This document shows, piece by piece, positions 43,022-51,200 of a stretch of DNA of 64,000 nt (position 1 is the stretch's first letter; each line of letters starts with the position of its first letter). The notes below the pieces were generated by a model. It worked only from the letters and a program-made list of their open reading frames with translations. It had not been told where the DNA came from and ran no database searches. The DNA is from Megasphaera sp. AM44-1BH. GTDB taxonomy: Bacteria > Bacillota > Negativicutes > Veillonellales > Megasphaeraceae. Made by a program: the position numbers and the translations under genes. The stretch spans positions 23,733 through 87,732 of the forward strand of contig NZ_QSFA01000007.1 in assembly GCF_003467125.1 (NCBI RefSeq), in the 5' to 3' direction.

Positions 43022-44014
43022 ATGATGGATTTAATCGGGAAGTTAAGTGGTTTTGTAGGAAAGAATCTGACGTACATCGTATTCCTTGTCGTCATCTGGG
43101 CATATTTTATGCCGGGCGCATTTTTATGGGCTGTACCGCATACGGTATTGCTTCTGGGAGTTATCATGTTTGGCATGGGGATGACGCTGCATGCCAAAGA
43201 TTTCAAACTTATCCTGCAACGGCCGAAGGAAGTCCTCATTGGCTGCACGGCCCATTACACGATTATGCCGCTTCTGGCCTATGGTCTGGTGCTGGCTTTT
43301 CAGATGCCGCCTGAAATGGCAGTCGGCATGATTCTGCTGGGGTCCTGCCCGAGCGGTACGGCATCCAACGTCATGGGCTTCCTGGCAAAGGCTGATGTGC
43401 CACTGTCCGTATCCATCACGACCTGTTCGACCCTGTTGGCCCCCATCATGATGCCCTTTATCGTCTGGGGACTGGCTGGCCAGTGGGTTGAAGTTTCCTT
43501 CTTTGCCATGGCCATGACGGTCATGAAAGTTATTCTGGTTCCGTTGGTTCTGGGTCTTATCGTTCATCGCGTCATGGGGGAGAAGCACGTTGCTTCATTG
43601 TCGAAAGTACTGGTACTCATTTCAGCTTTTGGCGTACTGGTCATCGTCGGCGGCGTTATTGCCATCAATGGTGCCAAGATTCTGGAAATGGGTTTCTTCA
43701 TCATTCTCATGGTACTCATTCATAATCTGGGCGGTTTTCTCATCGGATATCTCGTTACGGGTAAACTGGGACTGGGCAAAAAACAGCAGCACTCCGTTAC
43801 ACTGGAAGTCGGCATGCAGAACGATGCTCTGGCTATTTCCCTCGTCTCTGTCTTCTTTGCTCCGGCCGTGGCCATTCCGGCCGCTGTCGGTGCCGCTATC
43901 CATCAGGTCACCGGGTCGATCCTGGCCGGGGTTTTTGCCCGCAATATGGATAAGATAGAAGCGCGGAATGCAGAAAAACAGCGCGAAACCATTACCGTTC
44001 CGGCTCAGCATTAA
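43022..44014 (+). CDS. BASS-family (bile acid:Na+ symporter-like) transporter
   Basis: A 330-residue membrane protein with nine to ten hydrophobic helices of the BASS family. Signatures are GVIMFGMGMTLHAKDF, the sodium-site stretch GSCPSGTASNVMGFLAKADV and TLEVGMQNDALAISL. Bacterial homologues carry bile acids, pyruvate or other keto acids, or pantoate/pantothenate (PanS). GGGGGGA precedes the ATG pair. It is the only gene behind a T-box read here as valine-specific, so import of valine, 2-oxoisovalerate, pantoate or a related branched acid is likely; the family alone does not predict this. Confidence 0.9.
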   Translation: MMDLIGKLSGFVGKNLTYIVFLVVIWAYFMPGAFLWAVPHTVLLLGVIMFGMGMTLHAKDFKLILQRPKEVLIGCTAHYTIMPLLAYGLVLAFQMPPEMAVGMILLGSCPSGTASNVMGFLAKADVPLSVSITTCSTLLAPIMMPFIVWGLAGQWVEVSFFAMAMTVMKVILVPLVLGLIVHRVMGEKHVASLSKVLVLISAFGVLVIVGGVIAINGAKILEMGFFIILMVLIHNLGGFLIGYLVTGKLGLGKKQQHSVTLEVGMQNDALAISLVSVFFAPAVAIPAAVGAAIHQVTGSILAGVFARNMDKIEARNAEKQRETITVPAQH

Positions 44015-44034
44015 AAGAGAATATATAAAAATAA

Positions 44035-44093
44035 AACAGAGGATGCGCAGAATGGCTCTAAAAGCCTGTATTGCAGCATCCTCTGTTTTTTTG
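44035..44093. terminator. Terminator after the BASS gene
   Basis: AACAGAGGATGC and GCATCCTCTGTTTTTTT with an inner GGCT/AGCC stem; lies between convergent genes. Confidence 0.88.
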
Positions 44094-44095
44094 TT

Positions 44096-44992
44096 TTAAA
44101 AATGCGTTACGTCGCCCAGAATGGGAGTCGTATCGTCCATGTGGGGCATCATCTGTTCCAGTGCCTGGAGCATGGCTTCTTTGTCTTTGGGCAGCGTGCC
44201 GCCTACGGGATAGAGATTGGAAACGTGGTTGCTGCGGAAAATACAGGGTTCGGTCATTTCCGTATGGCGCAGGAGCTCGTCCAGTTCCCGGATAAATCCC
44301 CGGGCCGTCAGAGGCGTAAAGGTGCCATCCAGCACTTCGTTGTACAGGGGAACAAATTCAGGAATGATAAGGGACAAGGCGCTGAGCATAGTAGGATTGA
44401 TGGCGGAGACGACTTCTGCCGTGTGCAGGGCATGTTCGTGGGTTCGTTCCTGCCCGCCCAGACCGAGCAGAATCATGGCAGATAATTTGAAACCCGCGGC
44501 CAGCGCTTTCTGACCGGCCCGCACGGTGAGTTCTGCCGTCGTGCCTTTATGGACCCGTGTGAGAACGGCATCGTCGCCGCTTTCGATTCCCGTATAGAGA
44601 ATCCCAAGGCCGGCTTCATGGAGTGCGGCCAGTTCTTCCGGCGTCTTGCGGTCGATGTCCGCAGGAGTCGCATAGGCACCGACGCGGGTCAGGCGGGGAA
44701 ATAAATCGTAGCATTTTTTTATGATATGCAGCAGGTCTTCTGTTTTCAGGACCAGGGCATCGCCATCGGCGATAAATACACGGCGCACATAAGGATACGC
44801 AGCGGCACCGCGTTCAATGATGCCGTCGATTTCTGCAAGGGGACGCATCCGGAACCGCGATTCCTTGTACATAGGACAGAACGTGCACGTATTGTGGGAA
44901 CAACCGATGGTGGCACGCAATATAAAACTATAGGCTTCACTGGGAGGACGGAATACCATCCCTTCAGCGTCATCAATATACATATCTATCAT
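44096..44992 (-). CDS. Radical SAM protein
   Basis: A 298-residue radical SAM enzyme. The cluster cysteines are in ATIGCSHNTCTFCPMY, spaced C-x4-C-x2-C, as in a branch of B12-independent radical SAM proteins related to HemN/Elp3-like families rather than the usual C-x3-C-x2-C. Further barrel motifs are VFIADGDALVL, GILYTGIESGDDAVL and GLGGQERTHEH. No additional iron-sulfur or B12 domain is seen. The reaction is unknown. GAAAGGATGA precedes the ATG. It lies alone between the BASS terminator and the arsenic operon. Confidence 0.85.
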   Translation of the reverse strand: MIDMYIDDAEGMVFRPPSEAYSFILRATIGCSHNTCTFCPMYKESRFRMRPLAEIDGIIERGAAAYPYVRRVFIADGDALVLKTEDLLHIIKKCYDLFPRLTRVGAYATPADIDRKTPEELAALHEAGLGILYTGIESGDDAVLTRVHKGTTAELTVRAGQKALAAGFKLSAMILLGLGGQERTHEHALHTAEVVSAINPTMLSALSLIIPEFVPLYNEVLDGTFTPLTARGFIRELDELLRHTEMTEPCIFRSNHVSNLYPVGGTLPKDKEAMLQALEQMMPHMDDTTPILGDVTHF

Positions 44993-45073
44993 CCTTTCAT
45001 GAGAGAATGATACTATTATACTATACTTTGCCGGTGGCAGGTATATTTTTTTGCCGCCTCATCCACTAATCAT

Positions 45074-45132
45074 ATTGACAAATATCAATGTGAGTAGTAT
45101 CCTTATCACATAGATGAAGATAAATGTGATAA
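45074..45132 (+). promoter_or_regulatory. Promoter and operator candidates of the arsenic operon
   Basis: TTGACA (45075-45080), 17 bases, TATCCT (45098-45103). The -35 region lies in ATTGACAAATATCAAT, whose ends ATTGA/TCAAT are inverted. A perfect 9-base inverted repeat TTATCACAT (45103-45111) and ATGTGATAA (45124-45132) spans the likely start of transcription. Both are plausible sites for the ArsR encoded in the operon. Confidence 0.7.
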
Positions 45133-45145
45133 GAAGGAGGTGCGT

Positions 45146-46147
45146 ATGATGTGGTTGTTTATTCAAAATCAGATTTTAGGGATGCAATGGCTGAACGGTC
45201 TGGTTGCGGATGGATTGATATGGGCCGGCGTGGATATAGAGAGCCGGCTGGGTGGCAGCCTGCAGTTCTTTTTATATGATGTCATCAAGATTACTCTGCT
45301 TCTCTGTGTCCTGATTTTTGCTATTTCGTATATCCAGAGCTTTTTCCCACCCGAGCGGAGCCGGAAAATTATGGGCCAGTTTCATGGAATCGGGGCGAAT
45401 ATCATGGGAGCTTTGCTGGGAACGGTTACTCCCTTTTGTTCATGCTCATCCATTCCGCTGTTTATGGGATTTACCAGTGCCGGCCTTCCGCTGGGAGTTA
45501 CCTTTTCGTTCCTCATTTCGTCGCCTATGGTAGATCTGGGGAGTCTCGTCCTGCTGATTAGTATTTTTGGGTATAAGATTGCAGCGGCCTATGTCGTGTT
45601 TGGCCTTATCATTGCCGTCATAGGGGGCTCGGTTATAGAACGGATGCATCTGGAAAATGAGGTCGAAGATTTTATCCGTCAGGCTGTTGCCGGCCCGGAT
45701 ATAGAACCGGCTGAACTGACCGTACGGGACAGGCTGTCATTTGCCAGAGACCAGATGACCGGGACATTTAAAAAAGTATTTCCCTATATCCTGATTGGCG
45801 TAGGCATAGGAGCACTGATTCACAACTGGATTCCGGAAACCATGGTCGAAACCGTTTTGGGGAGTCAGAATCAATGGGGCGTCATCCTTGCGACGCTGGT
45901 AGGCGTTCCCATGTATGCTGATATTTTTGGAACTATTCCCATTGCCGAAGCACTGCTGGGAAAAGGGGCTCTTCTCGGTGCTGTCCTCAGTTTCATGATG
46001 GCCGTGACGACACTCAGCCTGCCGTCCCTGATTTTACTGCGCAAGGCCGTAAAGCCAAAATTGCTGGGCGTCTTTGTAGCCATCTGTGTAGTGGGAATCA
46101 TTCTGGTCGGATACGGTTTCAATGCTCTACGATATGTATTATTGTGA
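45146..46147 (+). CDS. Permease of the ArsP/DUF318 (UPF0718) family
   Basis: A 333-residue membrane protein with about eight helices and a cytoplasmic loop near 165-195. The family motif TPFCSCSSIPLFMGFTSAGLP carries the Cys residues thought to handle the metalloid; PMYADIFGTIPIAEALL is the second repeat motif. ArsP exports organic trivalent arsenicals in characterized cases. The frame opens at a GTG (45140), but the ATG at 45146 is properly spaced from GAAGGAGG. First gene of an operon with arsR, ACR3 and arsC. Confidence 0.88.
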   Translation: MMWLFIQNQILGMQWLNGLVADGLIWAGVDIESRLGGSLQFFLYDVIKITLLLCVLIFAISYIQSFFPPERSRKIMGQFHGIGANIMGALLGTVTPFCSCSSIPLFMGFTSAGLPLGVTFSFLISSPMVDLGSLVLLISIFGYKIAAAYVVFGLIIAVIGGSVIERMHLENEVEDFIRQAVAGPDIEPAELTVRDRLSFARDQMTGTFKKVFPYILIGVGIGALIHNWIPETMVETVLGSQNQWGVILATLVGVPMYADIFGTIPIAEALLGKGALLGAVLSFMMAVTTLSLPSLILLRKAVKPKLLGVFVAICVVGIILVGYGFNALRYVLL

Positions 46148-46156
46148 GGTGGTAAA

Positions 46157-46489
46157 ATGAATGCTATAGATGTGTCCCTCATATGTAAGGCGCTGGGGGA
46201 TTCCAACCGTCTGCAGATTGTCGGGCTGCTGACAAAAGGAGAAATGTGCGCCTGTAAGTTATTGGAACATTTTCAGATCACCCAGCCCACGTTGTCTCAT
46301 CATATGAAAATACTGACAGAATGTGGACTGGTAAAAAGCCGTAAAGAATGGAAGAATACCTACTATTCCCTCAATTGTGATGTCCTTACGGCGTTCCGTT
46401 CCTTTATTGATTCCCTGAATTGCGGCCCTGACTGCTACCGGAAGGCGGAGCCCTGTTCCGATGAGGACGCAACAGGCGCAGACCGGTAA
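46157..46489 (+). CDS. arsR: ArsR-family arsenic-responsive repressor
   Basis: A 110-residue winged-helix repressor of the ArsR/SmtB family. The metalloid site is Cys31 and Cys33 in GEMCACKLLEHF, equivalent to the ELCVCDL site of classical ArsR. The recognition helix is TQPTLSHHMKILTECGLV. The C-terminus adds Cys residues (NCGPDCYRKAEPC) that might form a further site. GAGGTGG precedes the ATG. As(III) should release it from the operon promoter, where inverted repeats are present. Confidence 0.94.
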   Translation: MNAIDVSLICKALGDSNRLQIVGLLTKGEMCACKLLEHFQITQPTLSHHMKILTECGLVKSRKEWKNTYYSLNCDVLTAFRSFIDSLNCGPDCYRKAEPCSDEDATGADR

Positions 46490-46516
46490 TATCACATAAG
46501 ACGTGAGGTGAATCGT

Positions 46517-47569
46517 ATGAATCGTAAAGAATCGGGAATTAATTTTTTTCAAAAATATCTTACAATATGGGTTCTGCTCTGTATGGTAGTGGGAATACTG
46601 ATCGGACATAGTATCCCGCAAATACCTGCCATATTGGGGAGCATGGAAATTGCGGGCATATCAATCCCCATTGCCGTATTGATATGGATTATGATTTATC
46701 CCATGATGATTAAAGTAGATTTCCAGAGTGTCCGGGAAGTCGGCAGGAACCCCAAAGGATTATTTGTCACCTGGATTACAAATTGGCTGATTAAGCCATT
46801 TACAATGTATTTTATAGCGTATGTTTTTCTCTATGATGTTTTTGCCAGTTTTATGACACCAGAACTGGCGAGACAGTATCTGGCCGGCGCTGTCCTTTTG
46901 GGTGCAGCACCATGCACGGCCATGGTTTTTGTCTGGAGCACGCTGACCCATGGGAATCCGGCATATACGGTAGTTCAGGTAGCTACGAATGATCTCATTA
47001 TCCTGATAGCCTTTGTGCCTATCGTAAAATTTCTTCTGGGCGTTTCGCAGGTTATCGTTCCGTATAGTACACTTTTTATCAGTGTCGGTTTATTTGTCGT
47101 CCTGCCTTTGCTGGCGGGAATTATTACACGGATACAGGTTGTCCGGAGTAAAGGCCGGGATTATCTGGAACAGGTTTTTGTACATAAATTTGATGGGGCT
47201 ACGACCGTTGGGCTATTATTGACGCTGGTCATTATCTTCAGCTCTCAGGCCAATATCATTCTTAGCAATCCGCTTCATATTGTCCTCATTGCCATCCCGC
47301 TGACGATTCAGACATTTTTTATTTTCTTCATAGCTTATGGAGCTTCCAGAGTCATACATCTTCCCTTTGAAATCGCGGCTCCTGCGGGCATGATCGGCGC
47401 TTCTAATTTTTTTGAATTGGCTGTTGCTGTAGCCATTGCTTTGTTCGGTACAGCCAGTCCGGCAGCATTGGCTACAACTGTAGGGGTGCTGACGGAAGTT
47501 CCTGTTATGCTGGCGTTAGTCAGGATTGCTAATCACACAAAGAGGTGGTTCTCATATGAAAAAACGTAA
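46517..47569 (+). CDS. Arsenite efflux transporter of the ACR3 family
   Basis: A 350-residue inner-membrane carrier with ten helices of the ACR3 family (BART superfamily). The essential Cys is in LLGAAPCTAMVFVWSTLTHG, and the conserved Glu region is ASNFFELAVAVAIALFG. It extrudes arsenite using the proton-motive force. The frame opens at a GTG (46508), but the ATG at 46517 follows GAGGTGA. Its 3' end overlaps the arsC start by 14 bases. Confidence 0.95.
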   Translation: MNRKESGINFFQKYLTIWVLLCMVVGILIGHSIPQIPAILGSMEIAGISIPIAVLIWIMIYPMMIKVDFQSVREVGRNPKGLFVTWITNWLIKPFTMYFIAYVFLYDVFASFMTPELARQYLAGAVLLGAAPCTAMVFVWSTLTHGNPAYTVVQVATNDLIILIAFVPIVKFLLGVSQVIVPYSTLFISVGLFVVLPLLAGIITRIQVVRSKGRDYLEQVFVHKFDGATTVGLLLTLVIIFSSQANIILSNPLHIVLIAIPLTIQTFFIFFIAYGASRVIHLPFEIAAPAGMIGASNFFELAVAVAIALFGTASPAALATTVGVLTEVPVMLALVRIANHTKRWFSYEKT

Positions 47570-47975
47570 ACCCGTTGTTGCCTTTATTTGTACCCATAAT
47601 GCCTGCCGCAGCCAGATTGCCGAGGCATTCGGGAGAGCGATGGCAGGAGATGTTTTTTCCAGTTATTCTGCCGGTACGCATAGTAAAGATGCCATCAATC
47701 CCGATGTCGTACGGCTGATGGCAGCAAAATATGGTATAGATGTCATAAAAAACGGACAGAGGCCCAAGCTGATTTCCGAACTTCCCCGTGCAGACTGGGT
47801 CATCACTATGGGATGTGGCGTACAGTGCCCGGCTGTCCGGGGCAGGTATCATGAAGACTGGGGACTGGAAGATCCGACAGGGAAAGATGATGCGGCTTAT
47901 ATCGATGTCATGGAACAAATCCGGTGTCGTATTGCCGGATTGAAAGAAAAAATAAGTCAGGAGGGTAATGTATGA
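47556..47975 (+). CDS. arsC: Arsenate reductase, LMW-phosphatase (thioredoxin-coupled) type
   Basis: A 139-residue enzyme that reduces arsenate to arsenite for export. The P-loop is CTHNACRSQ (Cys12, Arg18) and the relay cysteines are Cys87 and Cys91 in MGCGVQCPAV; EDPTGKDD supplies the acid Asp. The arrangement is that of the S. aureus type, which needs thioredoxin. The ATG at 47556 follows AGAGGTGG; the frame upstream lies inside the ACR3 gene. The thioredoxin-like protein behind it may regenerate it. Confidence 0.93.
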   Translation: MKKRKPVVAFICTHNACRSQIAEAFGRAMAGDVFSSYSAGTHSKDAINPDVVRLMAAKYGIDVIKNGQRPKLISELPRADWVITMGCGVQCPAVRGRYHEDWGLEDPTGKDDAAYIDVMEQIRCRIAGLKEKISQEGNV

Positions 47976-48205
47976 TGAAAATCAAAGTGTTAGGAAGTGG
48001 ATGCAGCAAATGCGAAGCACTGCTGGCTGTGACGAAAGAAGCCGTCCAGCATCTCGGCATTGATGCCGAAATGCTGGACGTAACGGATTTTGCCCAGATT
48101 GCCCGGTACGGCGTCATGAGCACGCCGGCTCTTGTCGTAGATGAAAAAGTGGTATCAGCTGGCAGGGTGCTCAAAGCCAGCCAGATAGAATCATTTCTGA
48201 AATAA
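47972..48205 (+). CDS. Small thioredoxin-like redox protein
   Basis: A 77-residue protein of the redox-active disulfide protein 2 type (thioredoxin fold). The pair Cys11/Cys14 lies in GSGCSKCEAL, and the cis-Pro in VMSTPALVVDEKV. It overlaps the arsC stop by four bases (ATGA). Such proteins are found with DUF318 permeases and arsenic genes; it likely reduces ArsC or handles a thiol-metalloid adduct. An ATG one codon later is equally possible as start. Confidence 0.88.
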   Translation: MMKIKVLGSGCSKCEALLAVTKEAVQHLGIDAEMLDVTDFAQIARYGVMSTPALVVDEKVVSAGRVLKASQIESFLK

Positions 48206-48218
48206 AACTGGAACAGGG

Positions 48219-48267
48219 AAACCGGCAACAACTGCGCCATAAAGGCGCGCAGTCGTTGCCGGTTTTT
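48219..48267. terminator. Terminator after the arsenic operon
   Basis: AACCGGCAACAACTGCGC and GCGCAGTCGTTGCCGGTT followed by T; serves both convergent units. Confidence 0.9.
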
Positions 48268-48284
48268 CTTATGTACTGCTGGGA

Positions 48285-51200
48285 TTATTTTCCGTGTTTT
48301 GTCTGGAACGCAATCATGTGGGCTTCTTTATCTGTGTGGCCTTCAGCCTTTGCTTTTTCGATGAGAGCCAGCATTTCTTCATAAGCCGTCGGGATGATGC
48401 GGGTGATGCGGCCCTGGGTGTCTTCCCAGTTTTCCAGGAGACGGCGGCCCAGTTCGCTGCCGGTGTACTGGACATGGCGGGCGAGCATGTCCTTGACGAT
48501 GGAGACTTCGCCTTCATCGGTGAGATCTCCCAGATGCACCAGGTCCTGGTTGCAGTTTGTCGGTTCCAGGTCGTATACGTAAGCGATACCACCGGACATG
48601 CCGGCGGCAAAGTTCCGCCCTGTACGGCCCAGTACGAGGACTCGGCCGCCGGTCATGTATTCACAGCCATGATTGCCTACGCCTTCGACGACAGCCGTAA
48701 TGCCGCTGTTGCGGACGCAGAACCGTTCACCGGCGATGCCGTTGATATAGGCTTCGCCACTGGTCGCGCCATAGAAAGCTACGTTGCCGATGATGATGTT
48801 GTCTTCTGCAGGGAATACCGATTCTACTGGTGGATGGACGATAATCTTGCCACCTGAGAGGCCCTTGCCGAGATAATCATTGGCATCGCCTTCCAGTTCC
48901 AGGGTCAGACCACGGGGAATGAATGCGCCGAAACTCTGACCGGCTGATCCGACGAAACAGAGCTTGATTGTATCTTCTGTCAGCCCTTCTTCCCCGTAGC
49001 GCCGCGTGATTTCACTGCCAAGAAGGGTCCCGGTGACACGGTCTGTGTTCTTGATGCGCAGGCGGGCACGGATGTGTTTCTTCTGTTCCAGCGCCGGACG
49101 GCACATGCGCACCAGTTTCGACATATCCAGGGTCTTGGAAATTTCATGGTCCTGGGGTGTCGTGAAATGATGGCCGATGTGGATATCCGTGTACGGACGA
49201 TAGAGGAGCTGCTTCAGGTTGACCGTAGCGGCCTTCCAGTTCGGTGCAGCATCTTTTTGTTTCAGGAGATCATAGCGGCCGACCATATCGTCGATTTTGT
49301 GGAAGCCCAGACGGGCCATGATTTCCCGCAGGTCCCGGGCGATGAAATGCATGAAATTGATGATATATTCTGGCTTGCCCTTGAAATTCTTCCGCAGTTT
49401 TTCATTCTGTGTGCAGACACCGTACGGGCAGGTGTTGAGATGACATACGCGGAGCATGTGGCAGCCGATGGCCATGAGGGGAGCCGTGCCGAATCCGAAC
49501 AGTTCGGCACCGAACAGGGCGGCGATGGCTACGTCGCGGCCCGTGAGCAGTTTGCCGTCCACTTCGACGCGCACCCGGTCGCGGAGCTGATTGAGCAGCA
49601 GTGTCTGCTGTACTTCCGAAAGGCCGATTTCCCAGGGAAGACCGGCATGGCGCAGACTGGTCCGCGGTGATGCCCCGGTACCGCCGTCGAAGCCGCTGAT
49701 AGTCAGTTCATCGGCTTTGGCTTTGACGACGCCGGCGGCAATGGTGCCGATGCCGGCGCCACTGGTGAGCTTGACGCCGATACGGGCATTGCGGTTGGCA
49801 TTTTTCAGGTCAAAAATGAGTTCGGCCAGATCTTCGATGGAATAAACATCGTGATGAGGCGGCGGGGAAATGAGGGCGACGCCGGTCGTGGCGTGGCGTG
49901 TTTTGGCAATGTCAGGATAGACCTTGCTGCCCGGCAGATGGCCGCCTTCACCGGGCTTGGCACCCTGGGCGCACTTGATTTGTAGTTCCGCCGCATGGAC
50001 CAGATAGTTGCTGGTTACGCCGAAACGGGCCGAAGCGACCTGCTTGATCTTATCATTCGTATCCGTATCAAAACGGGCTGCGTCTTCGCCGCCTTCGCCA
50101 GTATTGCTCATGCCGCCGAGACGATTCATGGCCCGGGCCACACATTCGTGGGCTTCCTTGCTGAGGGCACCGTAGCTCATGGCGCCGGTGCGGAACCGTT
50201 TGACGATATTATCTTCCGACTCGACTTCTTCGATAGGGATGCTGCAGCCCGCAGGATAGACGAATTCCAGCAGATCGCGCAGACGATATGTGGACGACGT
50301 ATTGACCCGGTCGGCATATTCGCGGTACAGGTCATAGTCATTGGTGCGGCAGGATTTTTGCAGCAGCTGGACTGCCTGCGGGTCGATGATATGCGCCTGG
50401 CCGCCCTTGTGATATTGGTAGATATCCCCTTTGGGCAGTGTGTCGCTGCCAGAAAATGCCGCTTCATGACGCAGTGCGTTTTCTCTGGCTATTTCCGTAA
50501 GGCCGATACCGCCGATGGGGCTGGGTGTATTGACGAAATATTTCTGGATCAGGTCGCGGCTGATACCGACGGCTTCAAAAATCTGGGCGCCATGATAACT
50601 GTGGATGGTCGAAATGCCCATTTTGGACATGACGGCCAGCATGCCGTTGACGGCAGCCCGGATATAGTTTTCCCGTGCTTCTTCACAGGATATTTTTCCC
50701 AGCTTCTTTTTCGCCGCCAGTTCCTTGATGGATTCCAGGGCGACATAGGGATTGACCGCCGTGATGCCGTAGCCGACGAGGGTGCAGAAATGATGGATTT
50801 CCCGCGGTTCCCCTGATTCCAGGATGAGGCCGACGTCGGAACGGACGGTCTTGCGGATGAGAAAATGATGGAGCGCGGCCGTTGCCAGCAGGGCCGGGAT
50901 GGCGGCCATACGGGAGTTGATGCCCCGGTCGGACAGAATCAGGATATTGGCGCCGTTGCGGATGGCTTTCAGCGCATCGATGCAGAGTGATTCAATAGCC
51001 GTTTCCATCGCGTCGGGGCCGCCGCCTACGGGATACAGCATGGAAATGACCGAGGTGTGGAGCTTATCCGTCATGAGAGACTTGATGACGGCCATTTCTT
51101 CATTGGTGAGAATGGGCCGTTTCAGGTAGAGAGCGGCCGTGTTTTCATCATCGGGATCCATGATATTAGCGACGTTCCCTGCCATGACGAGCGAACTCAT

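Noticed and set aside
42751..43314. Open reading frame of 187 codons
   Set aside because: It overlaps the T-box leader and the first part of the BASS gene in another frame and has no family features.
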